NCBI RefSeq assembly: GCF_963675165.1
Contig: NC_087382.1
Coordinates: 7,054,315 to 7,118,314, forward strand
Source: Halichondria panicea
Taxonomy: Eukaryota; Porifera; Demospongiae; Suberitida; Halichondriidae
Length of the DNA stretch: 64,000 nt
Direction: 5' to 3'
The translations under genes and the position numbers were made by a program. Under the pieces are notes generated by a model. It was not told the DNA's origin. It was given only the letters and a program-made list of their open reading frames with translations, and did not search any database. Shown here in pieces: positions 38,701 to 46,200 of the stretch (its first letter is position 1; every line of letters begins with the position of its first letter).

Positions 38701-40438
38701 GCTGATACCATTGTGTAGGTAAAAGAACGATCTACAAAAAGATCTCCTAGTAACGTTGACAAAGCTAATTCTCAGAAGTCAGTATGTGTCCCGCCAATTT
38801 GAGCTAATGGCCAACCAAAGTGTTGTTTGTTCGGACATAATTATGGCTGAACATTTACTTTGTGCACTACAAAGTATAAGGATAGATCAGCTACATGTAT
38901 ATAAGCAAGAAATCATACGCATCTATTGCCTTACAAGCTTACCAGAGGTTGTTTTAAACGCCGACTAAGTCACTTCTCTAAATTACATGTAACCAGGGCG
39001 TATAAAAGTAGAGGCATGCAACAGCAAAAAAGCAAAGTTCAAATGTGGGTGGATGAATGTGCATGAAATGCTAAAAATACAAATTTCTATTTTTAGCACA
39101 TCATTACAAATTCACACATTCCTCCGCCAACGTTTGAATTCTGCTAGCTACACATGTACGTGTACTAGATACCGAGTTGCATGCCCTCTCTTCTTTTATA
39201 CGCCCTTGATGTAAAGTATAAATTACTGCAAAATGAAGAGTGGTACGTTGAAGTCATGTTGGCGAAAACCATGGAGACCGTGTGGGCAGAGCTTAGAATT
39301 TGTAGATTCAGTTTTGAGCCCAATAAACCACCCACAGAATAACTAGACTTAGAACAGCAATAATAATAATTGAAAGTCCCAGTCCTTAATGCACCAGAGA
39401 GAAAGTACCCTCATACTTCAGACACATGCACTTCGACATGTATTATGTCGAATTCCAGATATGTATGTTTACTAGGGTGGAATGTACCTATGTCGAAGTT
39501 CCTGCTGCTTCAATCACAAAGCAAACAGACTGTCTAGCACTGTACGCCGTGCGTCTACAGCTTCAATTACAGTGTAAACAAATTTTTTTACACCCATAAG
39601 GTCTTGCATCAAGGCGACTCGACTGTTGCATGGTATCGTCCAGAGGAGGCGGGACATGTGTCCATAAGTCACATGGCAATGGAATGTGTGGCATACAATG
39701 TTTACGTTAGGCTCTTGACCTTTAACCTTTTCTTAGATTTCAGTGTAGCTATGGTGCCTGTGGTAGATCTACTGTTGTGCTCTCTAGCAAGCTCACATCA
39801 CTTTCCAACATTATAAACTGTTATGGAAGATGGCAACTGATCTGAGTTAACCCTCTTAGACTGCTCTCCATAGCAGCCTATGTACAATGAAAACCACTAG
39901 GTTTGATGGTGAATTTCAAGCTATTGAGCCGGGATCCTACGGGGATCGCTGATCCACAAGTTAGTACCATCCTTTCACTACATGATAACAAAATTTTAAA
40001 GAATATGACCGTGGGATCACTGCTGTTTCGGCTGCTTGAAGATCCGCACTTTTCATGCACAAACTCTTGTCTAAATCTTTGCCGTGGATTGTTAATTATT
40101 GAGGCACACGTGATGCGTTTCCTACCTCCTCTGGGTATCATCCTGGTATCACAAACATGCCTTTATATAAGCCATGTATAAAATTAATTGCTGCGACGGT
40201 TGGCACTTCTTAACTCAAAAATTGCGCTCAGTCGGATAATTATAGTAACTTATGGCGGGCTGTATCTGACAATTTAATACGATAGATACCTCATATCTTC
40301 TTCAGCTTGCAACAATTCCTTCTGGGCCTGCACCTTTTCCTTCAAGAGTTTTTGGAACACTCCATCTTGAGCACGGACTTTCAACTGCAAACGACTGTTT
40401 TCCAGTCTAAGTGTGTCCAGTTCTGATAGATCAGTCAT
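11672..40438 (-). CDS. NPHP3: Nephrocystin-3-like protein (coiled coil, NACHT, TPR), 33 exons assembled
   Basis: Ciliary scaffold of the inversin compartment in vertebrates. Exons in transcript order: 40438-40290, 38528-38362, 38205-38011, 37371-37259, 36255-36163, 35092-35007, 34364-34281, 34062-33987, 33833-33759, 33618-33475, 33428-33325, 33200-33089, 33038-32886, 32754-32657, 32583-32475, 31707-31637, 30454-30394, 29701-29624, 29569-29513, 29456-29355, 29303-29212, 25642-25517, 25461-25364, 25302-25220, 25161-25040, 24982-24904, 24853-24813, 24754-24688, 24640-24510, 24420-24304, 23637-23586, 23543-23439, 11788-11672. All join in frame with GT-AG sites, giving 1119 codons. Residues 1-106 are a coiled coil. 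Walker A GPGGNGKS is at 416-423 and Walker B LLLIID at 506-511. ENNKYMNWISKPLPSNVRV matches the post-Walker segment of NPHP3. VEELPW and GELLGYW precede the TPRs (about 843-1119). An in-frame TAA 33 nt upstream supports the start. The vertebrate N-myristoylation start is missing. The 3' end is unresolved. Confidence 0.85.
11899..12502. mobile_element. MITE, ATGCCTCGGTG family, copy 2
   Basis: It starts ATGCCTCGGTGGAGC and ends ACCTCGCTTGCGCATGCGCACC. The interior matches copy 1 in parts, with an inserted segment around 11940-12180 that is flanked by GTGACAGGCTC(A)GGG and its inverse. Confidence 0.7.
13773..13920. repeat. 148-bp inverted repeat
   Basis: GAAATTTGCACACTGACCAA at the left is mirrored by TTGGTCAGTGTGCAAATTC at the right (with small differences), with AAGTGTGGGTGATGTAATCTA inverted inside. 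A third partial arm lies in the middle (13830-13872). Confidence 0.85.
14708..15169. mobile_element. CATAGAT-family MITE, copy A
   Basis: The left end reads CATAGATAGAGAGAAAGGG then ATTGGCAAC; the right end is its inverse with one extra A. The interior contains GTTTCGCCCTAAAACTCCCG and GCCCCCTGGTGGTAGGTATC, also found in copies at 35326 and 46902. Target duplication is not clear in this copy. Confidence 0.75.
15310..15440. repeat. Two tandem copies of the GTTTG-type dispersed repeat
   Basis: The block GAGGC(G/A)CGCGTGGGCGGCC plus TATAGTAGT(A/C)(T/C)GTTGGT occurs twice, about 60 bp apart, and ends in a (GTTT) run. The same block occurs singly elsewhere in the window. Confidence 0.8.
15758..16310. 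mobile_element. Element with TAGCCTC...GAGGCTA ends
   Basis: The left end TAGCCTCAATTTCAGGCCGA is roughly inverted at the right end (TCGGCCTGGGACCGAGGCTA). The interior contains GGGCCTGTTCTGCAATGAGA and a segment also present at 36690-36830. Shorter elements with similar ends lie near 26503-27104 and 51685-51730. Confidence 0.6.
17327..17831. mobile_element. CATAGAT-family MITE, copy B, 7-bp target duplication
   Basis: The two ends are perfect inverted repeats of 33 bp beginning CATAGATTGAAGAGTTAG. The element is flanked by GTGGCAG at 17320-17326 and 17832-17838. It sits inside another dispersed repeat whose uninterrupted form is visible near 16570-16610. The interior differs from copies A, D and E. 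Confidence 0.9.
18393..18602. mobile_element. MITE with TACCGTATAG(C/T)GGGTAATTTT ends
   Basis: TACCGTATAGTGGGTAATTT at the left is inverted as AAATTACCCGCTATACGGTA at the right. Relatives occur at 49091-49240, 50864-50959 (truncated) and 53812-54011. They share an AAAATATTCGTGGT-like interior. Confidence 0.85.
20303..20406. repeat. 52-bp tandem duplication carrying TGACGTCA
   Basis: Two 52-bp units (20303-20354 and 20355-20406) begin GCGGTTTGATGAC and end AAAACTGATGAGTT. The first contains the palindrome TGACGTCA; the second has TGACATCA. Confidence 0.85.
20545..21135. mobile_element. Mutator-like MITE, 9-bp target duplication
   Basis: The left end CAGAGGAGGTACGACATAGG and the right end CCTATGTCGTACCTCCTCTG are inverted for about 85 bp. 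The flanks are CAGCACATG on both sides (20536-20544 and 21136-21144). It is inserted in an older repeat whose two halves continue outward (TTAGTTGCATACTTGTTTCAG near 20250 and inverted near 21260). Confidence 0.9.
21450..21592. mobile_element. Short Mutator-like MITE, 9-bp duplication
   Basis: The ends are CAGAGGAGGTCCGACA and TGTCGTACCTCCTCTG. The direct repeat AGTGCAGTC lies at 21441-21449 and 21593-21601. It is 143 bp long, with an inverted interior (CAAGTAATTAGCCTTTGATT and its inverse). Confidence 0.88.
22042..22350. mobile_element. pogo/Tigger-like MITE, TA target, copy 1
   Basis: The ends are CAGTAGAACCTCGATTATCC and its inverse, flanked by TA. It is 309 bp long. A second copy at 54839 is nearly identical. 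The ends match the well-known pogo/Tigger terminal consensus. The open frames over both copies are spurious. Confidence 0.92.
23185..23427. mobile_element. MITE with TATAGCGCGAAATTTTCGAG ends
   Basis: TATAGCGCGAAATTTTCGAG at the left is inverted at the right (CTCGAAAATTTCGCGCTATG). Relatives are at 41191-41415, 49469-49684 and 52561-52775 and share GGCGTGGCTTCCGGTAAGCA. The right end stops 11 bp short of the 5' splice site of the nephrocystin exon ending at 23439. Confidence 0.88.
25707..26456. mobile_element. CATAGAT-family MITE, copy C, 7-bp target duplication
   Basis: The left end CATAGATGAACAGTAAAGGG has its inverse at the right (CATAGATAGAACAGTAGGAG when reversed). The flanks GTTGGAA (25700-25706) and GTTGGAG (26457-26463) agree at six of seven positions. 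The interior has CCGCGTTATA / CTATAACGCGG near the ends and is otherwise unrelated to copies A, D and E. Confidence 0.85.
26503..27104. mobile_element. TAGCCTC-ended element carrying a short open frame
   Basis: The ends TAGCCTCGATCCCAG and GGCCTGGAATCCGGCTA are roughly inverted. Inside, 26655-26900 on the plus strand is an open stretch of 81 codons without an early ATG. It is rich in Arg, His and Gln (QYKRRQNLTFQHWRELEQEQ). It could be a remnant exon of a larger element; no domain is recognised. Confidence 0.4.
27104..27321. mobile_element. MITE with TATTACTAGAATATT ends
   Basis: TACCCTATTACTAGAATATT is inverted at the right as AATATTCTAGTAATACGGTA. The interior has TGTTTGCGAATGAGCC and TGACCCTTTGCGAT. 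A 3'-truncated relative lies at 59949-60110, next to an exon of the MAP3K gene. Confidence 0.85.
27590..27930. repeat. Dispersed repeat, inverted second copy at 57080-57420
   Basis: Shared words include GCCCAATCAGATTGCAG, GGCGTGGCTCATTAATGA, AAGCCAGCTTGATCCAGGAA and TGCAGTAGCATTCCAACTGA. The copy near 57080-57420 is in the opposite orientation with moderate divergence. Ends were not defined. Confidence 0.65.
30803..31554. mobile_element. CAGGGTGTCATACAG element split by a nested MITE
   Basis: The ends CAGGGTGTCATACAG and CTGTATGACACCCTG enclose the same sequence as the 185-bp copy at 36971, but a roughly 580-bp ATGCCTCGGTG element interrupts it. It lies in a nephrocystin-3 intron. Confidence 0.88.
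30891..31467. mobile_element. MITE, ATGCCTCGGTG family, best-preserved copy, nested
   Basis: The ends ATGCCTCGGTG and CACCGAGGCAT are inverted. A tandem internal duplication is present: TTCAAGTCGAAAATTAATGG occurs at about 31026 and again near 31107. Comparison with 36971-37155 shows the site it entered. Confidence 0.85.
35326..35816. mobile_element. CATAGAT-family MITE, copy D
   Basis: The left end CATAGATATAGTAGAAGAGA corresponds to an inverted right end (AGATAAAGTAGAAGAGAGGG when reversed). CATGTAC lies on both sides (left flank about 35318-35324; right flank from 35817). The interior is related to copies A and E. Confidence 0.75.
36971..37155. mobile_element. CAGGGTGTCATACAG MITE, 5-bp target duplication
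   Basis: The element is 185 bp with ends CAGGGTGTCATACAGG / CCTGTATGACACCCTG. CTTAT lies at 36966-36970 and 37156-37160. The interior has a run of G and a run of C. It is the uninterrupted relative of the 30803 copy. Confidence 0.9.
39641..40133. mobile_element. Mutator-like MITE in nephrocystin-3 intron 1
   Basis: The ends CAGAGGAGGCGGGACA and TTTCCTACCTCCTCTG are imperfectly inverted. The flanks GGTATCGTC (39632-39640) and GGTATCATC (40134-40142) agree at eight of nine positions. Confidence 0.8.
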
Positions 40439-40663
40439 TTCAACGGCTCTCTGATCTGACCATGTACCTTAGACCAGAGATAGAGTAATAGTTTTTCTCT
40501 GCTTAGACCAAAATCGAGACCAACCAAAATTACGTTTAGTCTAGTCTGGGACATTGGGTATAGGGCGTGGCCACATAATTACCAGCTATTTGTACACATG
40601 TACAGTGCAGTACAGGTACTAGCTCTTTACGTACCTAGCACTAGCACTGTACTGCACTGGAAG
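40439..40663. promoter_or_regulatory. Shared divergent promoter interval, NPHP3-like / aldose epimerase, with 5' UTR hairpin
   Basis: Only 225 bp separate the two start codons, which face away from each other. A perfect 13-bp inverted repeat (CAGTGCAGTACAG at 40603-40615, CTGTACTGCACTG at 40647-40659) ends five bases before the epimerase ATG. An inner GGTAC / GTACC pair extends it. No TATA box is obvious. Promoter function is inferred from the geometry. Confidence 0.6.
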
Positions 40664-43600
40664 ATGAGAAGTATCTTTATTTCATCGCTGTTACTTTCAC
40701 TACTGTTTTATGAGTGCATTGGTTCTGTATATAAGATCGAGAGTTCGAGTATTGGCTCCCTCAAGTGCAAAGTATTGAGAAACACTCAAACAGGTACATG
40801 TACGTTGGCAATGAATAGATCTACTGTAAACGTAACCGGGTGCGAGGGTATACACTTTCGTGGAAAGAACCAAAGATTTTGCGTTTTACAATTTAATTAG
40901 TAGGTCTACAAACCAAATTAATCTTATGTTTCACGGATTTTCCGGGTCACATTTTTGCAGAATGCCAAAAAAACCAATTAGTGGTCCAGGTCAGAGGTCA
41001 GAATGGCCACGTGATCTAGCAAAACGTAGTAATGTTTTGCTAAAGTGACTTTTTGTGGTTTGTTGTGACTCTGGGTGTGGTTTTATAATGATATTCATTG
41101 ATTTTTTCTTTTTTTACCTGCCACCCTGGTCTGTTTTTGGGGATTAAATGTCCATGAAACATAAGATCAATTTGGTGTGGCCTTACTACCTACGTATAGC
41201 GCAAAATTTTCGAGGCACTTACTATTTCGTGGAATGGCCTCTAAAAGTTTTCGTTGCACAATGTTCGCGGAATGACTGCTTACCAGAAGCCACGCCTTTA
41301 ATCTTTGCACGTCATAGCAGATACTTATAATTAAAGAAAATTTTCATGGGCTTAATTTTCGTATATATAGGATTGCTAACCCAAGAAATCCGCGAAAATT
41401 TCGCGCTATACGGTATTGGTTACCGTAAATTTAAGGCGATAGGCGACACGTTTAAATAATTACAAAGCCAGAGGTCGTTTCTTTTGGAGGTTGAACAATT
41501 ATATTGAAGTCCTGGTGTCGCATATAATCGGAGGTTACTCTACTATCCTCGATTATAGGCCGCTTAAATTACATTCTTTCTTGCGGCCTGGAATCGAGGC
41601 TATGGTGTATTCGTGAGGTCTGCTAAGTGTTGGTCGTGCCATCAAGACACCGCCCCCCATGGACCTGGCTATGTCAGAACTCTAATTCAACTGTATCTGC
41701 ATAAGGCCACTGTTAGTTGCATACTTGTTTCAGATCAACCTCCCTCCTCGGTTTTGCTCACCTCCTCAATTAAGTCATTATTGCTGATGTCAGCCATTAT
41801 TTGAGGTCAAAGTCCTTTTTTTGGCTGACATTGAATTATTTTACCATGTGCCATGTTGCAAGTTGCATTGTGCACCAAAAAGCCAGTGCGTAAAAAAATT
41901 AATTGTTCAGACTCTGTCCTTTTGTGTATTTTCATCAGTTAAAAAAACAAGCTATGGTTTGACCTCTATTTAGGACGCGACATAAAAAATAATTGTCAAC
42001 GCAGCAGTTGCTACTTTTAGAGATAGGAAAATTGGAAAAGATCGAGGGTGTCGCATATTTGGAGGGTTGCTTTAAATCGAATAAGTACGGTAACAGCCTT
42101 TTGGCGCATGCATGCATGCTATGATCGTGGGTATTATGTTGGCATTTAGATACGTTCCTTCCATTGTTTCCATTGTGCCATATATTTTAATAAGGTCAAT
42201 TTCGAGCTGCACAATTTTTGTGGTTCAGGTCAATCTGCTAATTGCTATAATTATAATAATTATTATAATGAATTATAACTTCCGATAGTATAAATAGTAT
42301 AAGGGGCATTAAGATAATTGGATTTTGAGCATTCCGCGAATTAGCCCTCGAAAAACACTATAAAAACAATCACCGCTCAAACGCACATAAACTTCTATTG
42401 GTTTTTACCCTGAATGCACAGTACGTCTTGACTAAATGCCTTGAGCGATACAAAAAATACACGACGCGACAGTCTATCGCATAAATAGCAGTATAGTAAT
42501 ATATCGTGCATACATTTTTAGCATTCTCTTTGTTGTACATTCTCATTGTCTCGTCCGCTTGAAACTTCAAAATGTGTCTTTTATGCCCCGTTTACACGAG
42601 GCCATTAATCCGGATTATGTTGCTTAAGTACGTATATACGGACTGCTATTCTTTATGGTGTTTTGTACGCAGGGGAGTCCAGTACAATTGTAACTGATTT
42701 TGGAGCCCGCGTGGAGGAGCTGATCTTGAAATCTTCTATCAGTGGAAAGTTACGAAGTGTGCTTTTGACTCATAACAATAATGCCGCTGCTATCATTGAA
42801 AACTCGTGGTGGAAAGGAATGATCTTGCTACCATGGGCAAACAGAATTGCAAAGGTATATACGCGTACGTATTATAATCACTCGATTACCTTGCACCTTC
42901 CTATCCCAAAATATTTTCGAGTGAAAGGAGAAAAGTATAGGAGATATTGAAGGTACTTCTTATGAAAGAAAACCAAAATCCTAAAATAGCTCTTAATATT
43001 TTACTTTATAGCATACTGAGTTTGTTCCGTAAGGGTTGTTTTCCTAGGCCCTGTCAACATAATTATTATGTTTCTTCCTCAAAATCTCCCAAATGAGTGT
43101 CACCAACTACATTTATAGTTTTTTCATTGTAATGAAGTAATATCTCCTATACTTTCCTCATAGCGGGGTATTTTCAAGGCCGAACAAAAGTGAATGTTCT
43201 GACATTCACTGATTTTTCAATTTATATGCGTTCAATTATACCGTATATACATGACAATCTGTCATTGGGTCCTACCGCAAACTTAATTGGGAATCATGTA
43301 CATTGTATATAAAACTGATTTTTTTCAGGGACAGTACTCGTTTTTCAATGAAGCGTACCAACTTAATGTCAACGAGAACAGTACCAACCCCACACATGTG
43401 AATGCTCTTCATGGACTTTTGGCAGGAAAAGTGTTCCAGGTGGCCAATGCAGACGCTACAGACGAATCAGCAGTACTCGGGGTCAGCTACAGTTTTCCAG
43501 GTAACGAAAAAGGTTACCCCTTCAAGCTAACTGTGATGATTGAGTATACACTGGACAAAAATGGGTTTAAGGTTGGGTTTACAATTGCTAATGACATGGC

Positions 43601-44081
43601 TACAACTCCATTGCCATTCTATGTGGGCTGGCATCCCTACTTTGCTTGTGAAGCATATAAGGCGTATGTTACTCTTGACCCATGTGCGAAATGGTCACAT
43701 GTAGAAATGAACGAAAATTTCAATCCCACTGGAATCACTAATACATTCAAAGGATTTGATGGCACAACTCCCATTGGAGGCACGTCAGCTAAGCCAACAT
43801 TTTATGATGATGAGTATAAGGTTCTAACTTCTCCCAATGATTGTCCAAGAATGGAAACAAAACTCTATGACCCTGATAGTAACCAAACTGTTGTCTTATG
43901 GCAAGACAGCAATTTCAGATTTGTTCATGTATTCACTGGATCAGCATCTTTGTTCAAGGAGAATGCAGTTGCCATAGAGCCAATGGGTGGTATGGCTGAT
44001 GCCTACAATAATCATGATCATCTCAGTGTCATTAGTGGTGATGAAGTATGGAAAGGAGAATTCGGTGTGTATGTTACCTGA
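40664..44081 (+). CDS. Secreted aldose 1-epimerase-family protein, 3 exons, 372 aa
   Basis: Mutarotases interconvert alpha and beta anomers of hexoses. Exons 40664-40847, 42673-42854 and 43329-44081 join with GT-AG sites and a continuous frame. The N-terminus is a signal peptide (MRSIFISSLLLSLLFYECIG, then SVYK). ILLPWANRIAKG is the family's NR motif. Active-site residues can be placed: His150 in NALHG, His224 in GWHPYF and Glu339 in AIEPMGG. Length and the HPYF motif resemble bacterial-type epimerases more than cytosolic vertebrate GALM. An ATG at 40598 would add 22 residues before the signal sequence; I prefer 40664. It diverges from the NPHP3-like gene and converges on syntaxin-17. Intron 1 (1.8 kb) is filled by two MITEs. 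Confidence 0.9.
41191..41415. mobile_element. MITE with GTATAGCGC ends in the epimerase intron
   Basis: TACGTATAGCGCAAAATTTT is inverted as AAAATTTCGCGCTATACGGT. It is a relative of 23185-23427. Confidence 0.85.
41421..42092. mobile_element. TACCGTAAATTTAAGGCGA element, copy 1
   Basis: It starts TACCGTAAATTTAAGGCG and ends GCTTTAAATCGAATAAGTACGG, roughly inverted. It contains TCGATTATAGGCCGCTTAAA and GACCTCTATTTAGGACG, shared with copies at 46461 and 58264. About 335 bp near 41605-41940 is an insertion relative to the other copies and matches the 20.2/21.2-kb repeat. Confidence 0.75.
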
Positions 44082-44675
44082 CGCTTTTTTAGCTACTATC
44101 TGCTTGTCCTATGCACTTTTCTATAGTTTTATGTTGTTGTATAGGCTTAGCTGTAGCCGGTTTTTTGTCGTAATTATTATTCTAGTGCACACATTTTGTG
44201 TTATAATAGTTATGTAATTTTGTGATAATTATAATCGTAACAATAATATTCAAACACCGTGAATAAAAAAATCTTCAGACCATGTTCGGTATTGATCAAA
44301 AAGTATTGAGTGTTATATACGGAGGAGGATTAGTGTACGCGTGATATAATTTTATTGTGTTCCAGTAGACTCGTTAATATAGGTTAATAATGTAACTGTA
44401 CTTATAGTTATATGCAAGCGGCTATAACTATCACAGTACGTACAGGCCTAGCTGTACACCCATTGAAATTGTGACGTTTAATCTGGCTAAGATGCTCGTA
44501 CCATTCTAGCACTATATAAGGTATAATTATCATTCATCATTTTTTTATAATTATGCTATCGTTTATTCTTTAAATCATCATCGAATATTGTTTTACATGT
44601 GCCTTGACATGCTTACATGATATTGACACAATAAGAAATAAATGTACATGACATTGTGTACGAGGGATACAATTG
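44082..44675. other. Convergent spacer between epimerase and syntaxin-17
   Basis: AATAAA at 44262-44267 is a candidate polyadenylation signal for the epimerase transcript. The rest is AT-rich without a recognised gene or repeat ends. Confidence 0.55.
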
Positions 44676-46037
44676 TTATCGCTCTTTTTTGTTCTCTTCT
44701 TCATTGTGAACTATTTGGTCGTCGTGCTCTTTGGCTTTATATCCGACAAAGGCACCACCAATGGCTCCAGCAGTTCCTAAATTGGCCAACTAGCTTAGTG
44801 ATCACTAATAATATACTGCATATAATTACAGTTACCTGCAGCGGCAGCAGTGAGAGCTCCAACCTTGAGACCAGCAAGTGCTCCAATAGGCCCAGCAATA
44901 ATACCACCAACAAATCCACCTACAATAGCTCCGCCAACAGGGAAAAAGTATGATTTTAATTGCTTTCCTCCTTGAAGTTTTGCTTCTCCGTGATGTACAT
45001 GAATAGCAGCACTTTCAATATTAGTTTCTAGCTTAACTACCAGCTCCCGTTGCTCCTACAGACACAGTTGAAAAAGTTGATAGCTAGTACAGTGTAGATA
45101 TAATTTTATACAGTGTATTGTATTGTATGTATTGTATATAATTATTGTACCTGGACTTGAGTATGCAGAGCTCGGGTCAATTCATTCAGCTCAAGAAGAT
45201 CCTGGAAAAATCTTTTTACATACATTTTGTTATTCTACCACTTAATTACTTTTCTGAGATCTTCCCACGACTGAACTGCAGCTTCCTCTCTTGGAATTAG
45301 AACACTCTGGTCACAAACTGTTGTCAGTTGATCAAAGTTTTCGTCATTATTGCCACTATACTCTGTTGTGTCACCACCAAGAATTTTTGATTGAACCATT
45401 CCATACTCTTCAATAGATCGCTGCACATGAACTCTCACTCCTCGAGTGAGGGCAATGAACCGTTCTTCGTCAGCAGGATGTAATTGGTGGCGGAGTTCAT
45501 CAACAGTTTGTATGTGAGTCTTCAGTTGCTATTGAGGAGGAAAAGATTTGCAGACACACTTCAAACATGTACATGTATTTCTACTCCTTCAGCTGAGTAG
45601 CATGTAAGATTTGAAGTAGCGTACTGATGGAAACTGGCATGGCCGTTATTGTTAACTTGATCTCTATACAACTGACGATTATGATACACAATGACATGTA
45701 CCTGTACAGTCCGACTTGCATTAACTTGCTCAATGTTTAGCTTTGTCCAGTTGCAATCTTTATGGTACAGAATAATGTTTTCTTTATGCTGCTTCAGTCT
45801 GTTTAGGTCATGTGGAACAGTGGTTTGGGTAAATGAGAGGATTCTTCTTTCTAGCATTCGAATAGGAACTTTTTGCTCTTGATCAGATTCATCATACGTT
45901 CTTGTCTCATTAATGATTTCTGGGCTCACTCTACAATCGTTATAGAGGGAAGAGAACACAACTATGATATTAGGTTTTAATACAGTAGTCTACCCTTAAC
46001 CTTACAGAGGAGAAGAAAGTTTCTTGCCTACGTCCAT
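44676..46037 (-). CDS. STX17: Syntaxin-17, 6 exons, 303 aa
   Basis: Qa-SNARE that fuses autophagosomes with lysosomes and acts at ER-mitochondria contacts. Exons in transcript order: 46037-46006, 45930-45702, 45528-45250, 45201-45151, 45055-44836, 44776-44676; all junctions keep frame. The N-terminal helix bundle contains VPHDLNRLKQHKENI and EQVNASRTVQ, matching the human protein. The SNARE motif spans about residues 181-225 (ELNELTRALHTQVQEQRELV) with a glutamine near 199 as the likely zero layer. Two glycine-rich membrane helices form the diagnostic hairpin, residues about 232-284 (GGAIVGGFVGGIIAGPIGAL and on through VGALTAAAAGTAGAIGGAFV). The charged tail ends NEEENKKER. Length is within one residue of human STX17. 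It is head-to-head with SEC61B. Confidence 0.93.
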
Positions 46038-46200
46038 CTTGCTTTGTTTATATGAATGATGTCATCATACTAATTAATTTTATTCCCAAAAGCAGCACAC
46101 TTCCCCCGCGTGAATTGTTCTTTGTTCTTTCTGTGTCCCTGAGCTGATACCATTCTGTCCATCTACTACATACACTGAAGCTTGTCTGTCTACATTCAGA
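46038..46200. promoter_or_regulatory. Shared divergent promoter interval, STX17 / SEC61B
   Basis: 163 bp separate the two ATGs, which face apart. There is no obvious TATA box; the sequence includes a pyrimidine-rich CTTTGTTCTTTCTGTGTCCC stretch. Function is inferred from position. Confidence 0.55.

Noticed and set aside
42663..42950. Start of the epimerase at the ATG at 42663
   Set aside because: This ATG lies in the intron just before the acceptor. The exon joins in frame to the signal-peptide exon at 40664-40847.
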